Position numbers and translations under genes: made by a program. Shown in pieces: positions 1 to 6,130 of a stretch of 16,082 bases of DNA; within the stretch, counting starts at the first letter, position 1; each line of letters starts with the position of its first letter. The stretch comes from Treponema sp. (GTDB lineage Bacteria; Spirochaetota; Spirochaetia; Treponematales; Treponemataceae): the NCBI GenBank assembly GCA_023231445.1, contig JALNVF010000078.1, positions 1-16,082 on the forward strand. Direction: 5' to 3'. The notes beneath the pieces were generated by a model that saw only the letters and a program-made list of their open reading frames with translations, had not been told where the DNA came from and searched no databases.

Positions 1-20
1 ACATGTTTTATCGTTTTTGC

Positions 21-26
21 TAATAT
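21..26 (+). promoter_or_regulatory. -10 box of the tRNA-Leu promoter
   Basis: A TAATAT hexamer lies 11 nt upstream of the mature tRNA 5' end, a normal place for a tRNA gene -10 element. The matching -35 would fall at or beyond the left edge of the window, so the promoter cannot be confirmed. Confidence 0.4.
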
Positions 27-37
27 ACATCTCACAC

Positions 38-119
38 GCGGGGATGGTGGAATTGGTAGACACGCCAGCTTGAGGTGCTGGTGCCGTAAGGCATGCCTGT
101 TCAAGTCAGGTTCTCCGCA
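38..119 (+). tRNA. tRNA-Leu (anticodon GAG)
   Basis: A class II (long variable arm) leucine tRNA. The 7-bp acceptor stem pairs 38-44 (GCGGGGA) with 112-118 (TCTCCGC), with one G-T wobble. The anticodon stem CCAGC/GCTGG encloses the loop TTGAGGT, so the anticodon is GAG and it reads CUC/CUU codons. A long variable arm (TGCC...GGCA) follows. The T arm pairs GCCTG with CAGGT around the loop TTCAAGT. Position 119 (A) is the discriminator base. The 3' CCA is not encoded directly after it (GTTCCA follows), so CCA would have to be added enzymatically. A terminator follows 14 nt downstream. Confidence 0.96.
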
Positions 120-132
120 GTTCCAAATAAAG

Positions 133-163
133 AAGATTACCGGTTTCGGTAATCTTTTTTTTT
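133..163 (+). terminator. Rho-independent terminator after tRNA-Leu
   Basis: A perfect 10-bp stem (133-142, AAGATTACCG, with 147-156, CGGTAATCTT) closes a 4-nt GTTT loop and runs into a T tract ending at 163. It ends only 17 nt before the start codon of the DUF554 gene, so that gene appears to depend on read-through. Confidence 0.92.
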
Positions 164-167
164 ATCC

Positions 168-175
168 GGGGGGGG
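168..175 (+). promoter_or_regulatory. G8 homopolymer serving as Shine-Dalgarno of the DUF554 gene
   Basis: Eight consecutive G, followed by TAGAA and the ATG at 181. It is the only purine-rich element at the right distance to act as a ribosome binding site. Homopolymeric G tracts of about this length are prone to slipped-strand mispairing in treponemes, so its length may vary. Confidence 0.5.
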
Positions 176-180
176 TAGAA

Positions 181-906
181 ATGATAGCCGTTTTTGTGAA
201 CTGTGCTGCAATTATTGCAGGTTCTGTTATAGGACTGCTCTGCGCCCGCAAAATGACCGCTGCGCTTTCCGATATTATACAGACAGCCGCCGGTGTTGTT
301 GTCATTGTTATTGGGTTTCAAATGGCATTCAAATATCAAAGTATTGTCTGTCTTGCACTTTCTCTGATTATCGGAGGCCTTCTGGGCACATGGTGGAATA
401 TTGACGGACGAATTTTGAGTTTCGGAGATTTTCTGCAGCGGCTGGTATACAGAGGCAAAAAAACTGCAGACGGACAGGGTGACAGAAATTTTGCTTATGC
501 TTTTCTTAATGCATCGGTACTTTTCTGCGTCGGCGCTATGGCTATTCTTGGATCGTTTAAAGCTGCCGTTGAAAAGGATTATACGATTATTTTTACGAAA
601 TCAATCCTTGACGGATTTATGGCAATAACATTCGCAGCAGCGATGGGGGCAGGAACTGTATTTTCGTTCATTGCAGTACTTATCTATCAGGGAACGCTTA
701 CGCTGCTGTCATATCTTATAAAACCGTATGTAACGGATACCATGATAGCTGAACTTACCGGATGTGGAGGAGCACTCATTGTGATGATTGGCATAAATTT
801 ACTTGGCCTGCGGAAAATAAAGACAGCTAATTATCTCCCCGCTCTTCTGCTTGAGATAATTTTTGTTCTGGCGGAGCCGTTCATAAAAAGTATTGTACAT
901 TTTTAA
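181..906 (+). CDS. DUF554 family integral membrane protein (YdfK/YqgA-like)
   Basis: A 241-residue multi-pass membrane protein of the DUF554 family, whose members are widespread in bacteria and have no established substrate; a transport role is only inferred. The sequence is hydrophobic almost throughout, with about seven predicted membrane spans. It carries the family-typical stretch GAMAILGSF followed by a KSILDGFMA segment near the middle. The start at 181 is chosen because the protein from there begins with the usual family N-terminus (MIAVFVN); an in-frame ATG at 70 would lie inside the tRNA. The ribosome binding site is an uninterrupted run of eight G (168-175), 5 nt before the ATG. No promoter fits between the tRNA terminator and the start codon. 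Confidence 0.88.
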   Translation: MIAVFVNCAAIIAGSVIGLLCARKMTAALSDIIQTAAGVVVIVIGFQMAFKYQSIVCLALSLIIGGLLGTWWNIDGRILSFGDFLQRLVYRGKKTADGQGDRNFAYAFLNASVLFCVGAMAILGSFKAAVEKDYTIIFTKSILDGFMAITFAAAMGAGTVFSFIAVLIYQGTLTLLSYLIKPYVTDTMIAELTGCGGALIVMIGINLLGLRKIKTANYLPALLLEIIFVLAEPFIKSIVHF

Positions 907-914
907 AAAACCAT

Positions 915-943
915 TTGACTTATCCGCTTTTCGGGCATAAAAT
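915..943 (+). promoter_or_regulatory. Sigma70-type promoter for the MsmX/UgpC-like ATPase gene
   Basis: TTGACT (915-920) and TAAAAT (938-943) are separated by exactly 17 nt, each matching 5 of 6 consensus bases. The predicted start of transcription is near 950. A strong Shine-Dalgarno, AAGGGAGG (964-971), lies 5 nt before the ATG at 977. The gene is thus independently expressed despite being only 70 nt from the DUF554 gene. Confidence 0.8.
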
Positions 944-976
944 AGAAATAATAATATAACCCCAAGGGAGGCCATT

Positions 977-2098
977 ATGGCTAAGGTAGAACTGAAGGGT
1001 ATTGGTAAAATCTATGACGGAAGTGTCCGTGCAGTTACAAATGCCAATATCACGATTGAAGACAAGGAATTTTGTGTCCTTGTTGGTCCTTCTGGATGCG
1101 GAAAGTCAACAACGCTCCGCATGGTTGCAGGTCTTGAAGATATCAGTGAAGGAAAACTGTATATCGACGGTGTTGAAATGAACGATGTTCCGCCGAAGGA
1201 TCGGGATATCGCTATGGTATTCCAGAACTATGCTCTGTATCCTCATATGACGGTATACGACAACATGGCATTCGGTCTTAAGATTCGTAAAATGGATAAG
1301 GCTGAGATTGACCGCCGTGTAAAAGATGCTGCAAAACAGCTTGATCTGACACAGTACCTTGACCGCAAACCGAAGGCTCTTTCAGGCGGTCAGCGTCAGC
1401 GTGTTGCTGTAGGTCGTGCAATCGTCCGCAATCCGAAGGTTTTCCTTTTTGATGAACCGCTTTCAAATCTTGATGCGAAACTTCGTGTAACGATGCGTTC
1501 AGAACTTGCAGCGCTTCATAATCGTCTGCAGGCAACAATGATCTACGTTACTCATGACCAGATTGAAGCTATGACGCTGGGTACGAAAATTGTTGTCATG
1601 AAGGATGGAGTCATCCAGCAGATTGGCGCTCCTTTGTATCTGTATAACAATCCTATTAACAAATTTGTAGCCGGTTTCATTGGAACACCGCCTATGAATT
1701 TCATGACGGTAAAAGTTCTTGAGAAGAATGGACAGATTGTCTGTGATGAAGGTTCATTCGAGATTACGCCTACGGAAGTTCAGGCAAAAATTCTGAAAGC
1801 ATATGTTGGAAAAGATGTATCGTTCGGTATTCGTCCGGAAGATGTAAAGTTTACCGAGAAGCCGGCGGCGGTTGATAATATGCAGATGAAGATTACTAAT
1901 AAGGAACCTCTTGGTGCCGAAACTCATCTGTACCTTCTTACGAATAAGGGACAGAATATGATTGCACGTACATCAGCTACTTCAGAATTCCGTCTTGGTG
2001 ATACAGTCAATTTTATTCCCGATATGACACGCGCAAAATTCTTTGCTATGGATGAAGGGGAACTGAACATTTGCGATAAAGTTGAGAAAAAATGGTAA
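977..2098 (+). CDS. Sugar ABC transporter ATP-binding protein (MsmX/UgpC/MalK type)
   Basis: A 373-residue ATPase that powers carbohydrate importers of the CUT1 class at the inner face of the membrane. Visible motifs are Walker A GPSGCGKST (37-45), Q-loop Q83, signature LSGGQ (135-139), Walker B VFLFDE (155-160) and switch H193. The C-terminal part, from about 240, is the TOBE-type regulatory domain typical of MalK/UgpC; the total length is normal for this group. No permease or binding-protein gene is adjacent, and the gene has its own promoter and terminator. It is therefore probably a shared ATPase serving several distant sugar importers, as MsmX and MsmK do. The substrates cannot be told from this window; ugpC or msmX would be reasonable symbols but not proven. 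Confidence 0.94.
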   Translation: MAKVELKGIGKIYDGSVRAVTNANITIEDKEFCVLVGPSGCGKSTTLRMVAGLEDISEGKLYIDGVEMNDVPPKDRDIAMVFQNYALYPHMTVYDNMAFGLKIRKMDKAEIDRRVKDAAKQLDLTQYLDRKPKALSGGQRQRVAVGRAIVRNPKVFLFDEPLSNLDAKLRVTMRSELAALHNRLQATMIYVTHDQIEAMTLGTKIVVMKDGVIQQIGAPLYLYNNPINKFVAGFIGTPPMNFMTVKVLEKNGQIVCDEGSFEITPTEVQAKILKAYVGKDVSFGIRPEDVKFTEKPAAVDNMQMKITNKEPLGAETHLYLLTNKGQNMIARTSATSEFRLGDTVNFIPDMTRAKFFAMDEGELNICDKVEKKW

Positions 2099-2133
2099 TT
2101 TAAATATTTTCAGTAATGAAAATGTTTAATTTG

Positions 2134-2165
2134 AAAGGCTGCTGTGTAAAATGGCAGCCTTTTTT
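2134..2165 (+). terminator. Rho-independent terminator after the ABC ATPase gene
   Basis: AAAGGCTGC (2134-2142) pairs with GCAGCCTTT (2154-2162) over an 11-nt loop and continues into a T tract. It closes the single-gene transcription unit starting at 915. The rest of the gap to 2239 is AT-rich and shows no further structure. Confidence 0.88.
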
Positions 2166-2239
2166 GTTCCTGTAGAGGAATATTATAGATTTTTAATTAT
2201 GACTTATATCAACAATAAATTGCAGCGATATTTTTTAAC

Positions 2240-2268
2240 TTGATAGTGTGCTGAAACAGGAATATAAT
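2240..2268 (+). promoter_or_regulatory. Promoter of the LRR gene, predicting a leaderless mRNA
   Basis: TTGATA (2240-2245) and a perfect TATAAT (2263-2268) are separated by 17 nt. Exactly 7 nt (TTAATAC) separate the -10 box from the ATG at 2276, so transcription should begin at or within a base or two of the A of the start codon. There is no Shine-Dalgarno, and an in-frame TAA at 2270-2272 excludes an upstream start. Confidence 0.82.
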
Positions 2269-2275
2269 TTAATAC

Positions 2276-3775
2276 ATGAGTATTGATTCTGCGGAAAGTG
2301 GTCTGCGTTTATCTGCAGACCGTACAACAGTTATTTCATTTACTCCTGCAGCCGACAGCGAATTTGTTGAAATCCCTGATTCTGTTATTTCTTTGCCTGA
2401 AGGACTTTTTTCCGGTTGTGATACTCTTAAAAAAGTAAAATTACCTTGTTTCCTTCATGTGCTTCCTGACAGACTTTTTGCAGACTGCACTTCACTTATG
2501 AAAATAATTATGCCGGCAGAAATTTACTCATTCGGGTTCGGAACTTTTTCCGGCTGTTCGTCCCTGAAATCTATTCCGTTTCGGGCGGGACTGGAAGAAC
2601 TGCCTTCTGAAGTTTTTTCCTGCTGTTCATCTCTTTCATCACTTATTATTCCTGATACAGTGCGGTTTATCCGCAGGGGTGCTGTCTCCGGTTGTACAGC
2701 GCTTAGAACCGTTGTCCTGCCGGCTTCGCTTGAGATACTGGAAAAAGAATCGTTTACAGGCTGTTCGTCTCTCAGACATATTCGTATGACTGAATTTAAT
2801 GAGAAATACAGAGTTGAAGAAACTAACGGCTGTTTATATGAAAAACAGGACGATGGAAAAGAACTTATTGTTCTGAGTCCGGTCGATTATGAACGTTTTG
2901 AGGCAGGGATGATACGTGGTGATATTTTATCAGGAAATAAAACAGTGGATGATAAAGCTGTCGATGGTATAAGTAAAGCGGAGAAAAAAAATATGCAGAA
3001 GACACAAAAAAACATCAGTGATGAGGCTTCAAAAAGAGCTTCGGAAATCGTGGCGGCGGATACTTGTTCTATTGATGATACAGTAGAACCTGTACCCGAG
3101 GACGTCATAGAAATGCTTTCTACAGAGAGCGATATTCTTTCCCAGAATACATATGTTAACGGTAATCCTGTTGTGCTTACGCAAAATGAAATTGATAAGG
3201 CCGAATCATCCGGTGAAGTAATGCGTACCTATGATGACAGTTATTTTGGCCCGCCTGTGAAAAGGCCCGAATATGTTCCTGAAGAGACGATTTTGAACGA
3301 TCCGAAATTGATAGAGAATCCAATGATAGAGCGTATCGCTTCTGCAGCGAAGAAGTATGAATATATCGGACTCAAAGAAAATATCGATAAATCTATATGG
3401 AATGACAGTCTGTATGTGTTTGCGGAGAATCTTGTTTCCGATGAATCAGGCAATACTCATTTTTCTCATGCACTTGTCAATTGTTGTATCCGTATTGCAC
3501 GTATACAGGGATATACCCAGATACGTTTTTATTATGGAATTCCTGTTGATAATGAGGAATTTGTATATTTGTTCAGAGAGTTTATTTCTGAACGAAGCAC
3601 AATATATGCCTGCAGTGTTGCAAATACAGCTGAGCTGTCAGAACAGACTGTTCGTTTTTGTGATATATCCGGAATCAGTCTGGAAAGAGATATGCTTGAA
3701 CTGGAGAAAAAACTTGCGGGAACTAAAGACGCAAATATACTTAAAATGATTTTGCAGGATGACTATTCAGCATGA
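2276..3775 (+). CDS. Cytoplasmic BspA/TpLRR-type leucine-rich repeat protein with an unrecognised C-terminal domain
   Basis: A 499-residue protein. Residues about 31-171 form six leucine-rich repeats of the LRR_5 type, with the F-x-x-C-x-S/T-L core starting at 45, 68, 91, 114, 137 and 160 (V137 replaces F in the fifth). The period is exactly 23 residues. Residues about 215-345 are polar, acidic and probably disordered. Residues about 345-499 look like a folded alpha/beta domain (for example IRIARIQGYTQIRFYYG at 405-421) that I do not recognise. Unlike surface BspA proteins it has no signal peptide, lipobox or membrane segment, so it should be cytoplasmic, probably a protein-binding scaffold. 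The start is fixed by an in-frame TAA just upstream, and the next Met is inside the second repeat. The stop overlaps the next start by 4 nt (ATGA), implying translational coupling to the thioesterase. Confidence 0.88.
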   Translation: MSIDSAESGLRLSADRTTVISFTPAADSEFVEIPDSVISLPEGLFSGCDTLKKVKLPCFLHVLPDRLFADCTSLMKIIMPAEIYSFGFGTFSGCSSLKSIPFRAGLEELPSEVFSCCSSLSSLIIPDTVRFIRRGAVSGCTALRTVVLPASLEILEKESFTGCSSLRHIRMTEFNEKYRVEETNGCLYEKQDDGKELIVLSPVDYERFEAGMIRGDILSGNKTVDDKAVDGISKAEKKNMQKTQKNISDEASKRASEIVAADTCSIDDTVEPVPEDVIEMLSTESDILSQNTYVNGNPVVLTQNEIDKAESSGEVMRTYDDSYFGPPVKRPEYVPEETILNDPKLIENPMIERIASAAKKYEYIGLKENIDKSIWNDSLYVFAENLVSDESGNTHFSHALVNCCIRIARIQGYTQIRFYYGIPVDNEEFVYLFREFISERSTIYACSVANTAELSEQTVRFCDISGISLERDMLELEKKLAGTKDANILKMILQDDYSA

Positions 3776-4164
3776 CACCGAAGGAATATGCGGAGTTATA
3801 TTTTAAAAATGACAGATTTGCGATGCAGACGACAGGAATCGAAATTGTTGATGTTGACAGTCAGTATGCAAAATGTTCTTTAAAAATAGACGGGCGTCAT
3901 TTAAATGCTGCAGGTACTGTGATGGGTGGAGCTGTTTTTACGCTTGCGGATTTTACGTTTGCGCTGGCTTCAAATCCGGAAGGGCAGTGGACGGTTTCTG
4001 TTTCTTCAACGATTGAATATCTTAATGCTGCGAAGGGACCTGTTCTGTATTGTGAGGCTAAGTGTCTTAAAAACGGGCGAAGCGTATGCTTTTATGAAAT
4101 GACCGTTACGGAACCAAATGGAAAGGTTATTGCCCGCATTTTGACAAACGGTTTTAAAAAGTAA
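3772..4164 (+). CDS. PaaI/YdiI-like hotdog-fold thioesterase
   Basis: A 130-residue single hotdog domain of the PaaI-type acyl-CoA thioesterase superfamily, which hydrolyses acyl- or aryl-CoA thioesters in the cytoplasm. The core motif is at residues 45-60, NAAGTVMGGAVFTLAD. D60 is the likely catalytic acidic residue and N45 sits at the position of the family's Asn/His. The usual HGG triad reads MGG (51-53); related proteins often carry Q or M here. Length is normal and no second domain is present. It begins inside the stop codon of the LRR gene (ATGA overlap), so the pair is very likely co-translated. The natural thioester is unknown. Confidence 0.87.
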   Translation: MTPKEYAELYFKNDRFAMQTTGIEIVDVDSQYAKCSLKIDGRHLNAAGTVMGGAVFTLADFTFALASNPEGQWTVSVSSTIEYLNAAKGPVLYCEAKCLKNGRSVCFYEMTVTEPNGKVIARILTNGFKK

Positions 4165-4203
4165 GTAGGACTGTACTTTCTGTAATATTTATTCAAAAAT
4201 CTA

Positions 4204-4235
4204 TTGACTATACGTTCTTCTCCATGTAGTATAAT
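4204..4235 (+). promoter_or_regulatory. Possible promoter of the ilvD operon
   Basis: A perfect TATAAT (4230-4235) lies 53 nt before the ilvD start. The best -35 candidate is TTGACT (4204-4209), but the spacer is 20 nt, longer than the 16-18 nt optimum, so the -35 assignment is uncertain. A leader of about 47 nt would result, with Shine-Dalgarno AGGAG at 4278-4282. I see no leader peptide or attenuator in it. Confidence 0.5.
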
Positions 4236-4288
4236 CGTAATCAAGTGCTAACTATTATTTTTACTTCATATTTTAATAGGAGTTTACT

Positions 4289-5983
4289 ATGGCTGGAATG
4301 AAAAGTGATAATGCTAAAAAAGGTATTGCGCGTGCTCCGCACCGTTCGTTATTTTATGCAATGGGATATACTGACGAAGAATTGGACAGGCCGCTTGTTG
4401 GTGTCTGCTGTGCAAAAAATGAGATTATTCCGGGCCATATTGAACTTGATCGTATCGCAGAAGCGGTAAAAGCCGGTGTACGTATGGCAGGTGGTACACC
4501 AATTGAATTTCCTTCAATTGGTGTATGTGACGGCATTGCTATGGGACACGAGGGAATGAAATATTCACTTGTTACACGTGAACTTATAGCTGATTCTGTT
4601 GAATGCATGGCGAAAGCACATCAGTTCGATGCACTTGTTATGATTCCGAATTGCGATAAAATAGTTCCCGGTATGCTTATGGCAGCTGCCCGCCTTGATC
4701 TTCCTACCGTTTTTGTTTCAGGCGGACCTATGATGCCCGGACATCTTCCCGGTCACGAGGAAGGAAATCCGTATTCAGATAAGAATCTTTCACTGACTGA
4801 CATGTTTGAAGCTGTCGGCGGACTTTCTGCCGGTAAAATTACGGAGGATCAGTTGAAGGATCTTGAACGGTATGCATGCCCTGGTTGTGGTGCATGTTCC
4901 GGGATGTTCACTGCGAACAGTATGAACTGCCTTACCGAGGTACTTGGTCTGGGACTTCCAGGAAACGGTACTATTCCCGCTGTGACGGGGCGCCGCATTG
5001 CACTGGCAAAACATGCCGGCATGCAGATTATGGAATTGTATGAAAAGGGAATTACTGCCCGGCAGATGATGACGGTTGATTCATTCCGTAACGCGCTTAC
5101 AGCAGATATGGCACTCGGCTGTTCCAGCAATACGATTCTTCACGTTCCGGCAATAGCACACGAAGCCGGAATTGATATTGACCTGCACATGATCAATGAA
5201 ATCAGTGAACATACACCGAATCTCTGTCATTTGGCACCAGCCGGACACACATTTATATGTGAACTCGACGATGCAGGCGGTGTTCAGGCTGTGCTGGCAG
5301 AGCTTTCAAAGAAGCAGCTTATAAAGACGGATCTTGTTACGGCGACAGGAAAGACAGTTGCGGAGAATATAAAAAATGCAGTAAACAGGAATCCTGAAAT
5401 TCTTCGTCCTATAGACAATCCGTATTCGAGTAACGGCGGTATAGCCATTCTGTTTGGTAATCTGGCGCCTGACGGTACTGTTGTAAAAAGAAGCGCATGT
5501 GCAAAAGAGCTTATGAAACATACGGGACCTGCACGCGTATTTGATGATGAAAGTGAGGCTATGGCTGCCGTGCAGAAACAGCAGATAAAAGCCGGAGACG
5601 TTGTCGTGATCCGTTACGAAGGACCGAAAGGGGGGCCGGGAATGCGTGAAATGCTTGCTGTTACGGCTGCTCTTGCAGGGCAGGGACTTGATAAGCAGGT
5701 TGCACTTATTACCGACGGACGGTTCAGTGGTGCAACACGAGGAGCTTCCCTGGGACATTGTTCCCCGGAAGCCGCAGTTGGAGGACCTATAGCACTGGTA
5801 CACGAAGGTGACAGGATAACGCTCGATATTAACGCATATAAAATCACGCTGGAGGTCAGCGATGAAGAACTGGCAAGGCGTAAAGCTGACTGGAAAGCTC
5901 CTGCACCGAAAGTGACGACAGGTTATCTTGCCCGTTATGCAAAGCTTGTTTCTTCTGCGGATAAAGGTGCTGTGCTGCAATAG
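4289..5983 (+). CDS. ilvD: Dihydroxy-acid dehydratase
   Basis: A 564-residue enzyme that dehydrates 2,3-dihydroxy-isovalerate and 2,3-dihydroxy-3-methylvalerate to the 2-keto acids leading to valine, leucine and isoleucine. Family signatures are complete: CDGIAMGHEGM (80-90, with Mg-binding D81), NCDKIVPGM (121-129, with cluster ligand C122 and carbamylated K124) and ACPGCGACSGMFTANSMNCL (196-215, with cluster ligand C197). YEGPKGGPGM (443-452) and DGRFSG (476-481, with likely catalytic-base S480) follow. Length matches the IlvD/Edd family. Substrate assignment rests on the IlvD-like motifs and the adjacent ilvB, which argue against a sugar-acid dehydratase. AGGAG lies 6 nt before the ATG. 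It is the first gene of the ilvD-ilvB-regulator block. Confidence 0.95.
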   Translation: MAGMKSDNAKKGIARAPHRSLFYAMGYTDEELDRPLVGVCCAKNEIIPGHIELDRIAEAVKAGVRMAGGTPIEFPSIGVCDGIAMGHEGMKYSLVTRELIADSVECMAKAHQFDALVMIPNCDKIVPGMLMAAARLDLPTVFVSGGPMMPGHLPGHEEGNPYSDKNLSLTDMFEAVGGLSAGKITEDQLKDLERYACPGCGACSGMFTANSMNCLTEVLGLGLPGNGTIPAVTGRRIALAKHAGMQIMELYEKGITARQMMTVDSFRNALTADMALGCSSNTILHVPAIAHEAGIDIDLHMINEISEHTPNLCHLAPAGHTFICELDDAGGVQAVLAELSKKQLIKTDLVTATGKTVAENIKNAVNRNPEILRPIDNPYSSNGGIAILFGNLAPDGTVVKRSACAKELMKHTGPARVFDDESEAMAAVQKQQIKAGDVVVIRYEGPKGGPGMREMLAVTAALAGQGLDKQVALITDGRFSGATRGASLGHCSPEAAVGGPIALVHEGDRITLDINAYKITLEVSDEELARRKADWKAPAPKVTTGYLARYAKLVSSADKGAVLQ

Positions 5984-6130
5984 GCTGTAGGAAAGTCATT
6001 CTGGATTTAGCAGAATACGCTGCTACGATTTCTTATGCGGAAGAGGTAAGAATTCCTTCCGGATGTAATACTTTTAGAAGCCGGCATACCCGTTTGCTTC
6101 AGGTCTGTCGGTTATGCGGGAAATTTATAT
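5984..6130 (+). other. 147-nt ilvD-ilvB intergenic segment with weak hairpins
   Basis: No terminator or convincing promoter is visible, so ilvB is probably read through from ilvD. Two modest foldback elements are present: TAGCAG/CTGCTA (6008-6013 with 6020-6025), and an imperfect stem centred on GCATA/TATGC (6084-6088 with 6113-6117). The distal arm of the second runs into the weak purine-rich stretch GGGAAA before the ilvB ATG, so it could mask ribosome access. No T tract follows either stem. Confidence 0.35.

Noticed and set aside
70..180. N-terminal extension of the DUF554 reading frame from the ATG at 70
   Set aside because: It would translate the tRNA-Leu gene and its terminator; the family N-terminus begins at 181.
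4150..4180. AAAGTA/TACTTT foldback after the thioesterase gene as a terminator
   Set aside because: Only a weak 6-bp AT-rich stem without a proper T run.
5306..5980. Long (224-codon) open frame on the minus strand
   Set aside because: Lies entirely opposite ilvD; its translation is Cys/Arg/Ser-rich without recognisable domains, typical of an antisense shadow.
6081..6120. Hairpin before ilvB considered as a terminator or attenuator
   Set aside because: Stem is short and mismatched and no T tract follows; kept only as a possible structure in the intergenic entry.
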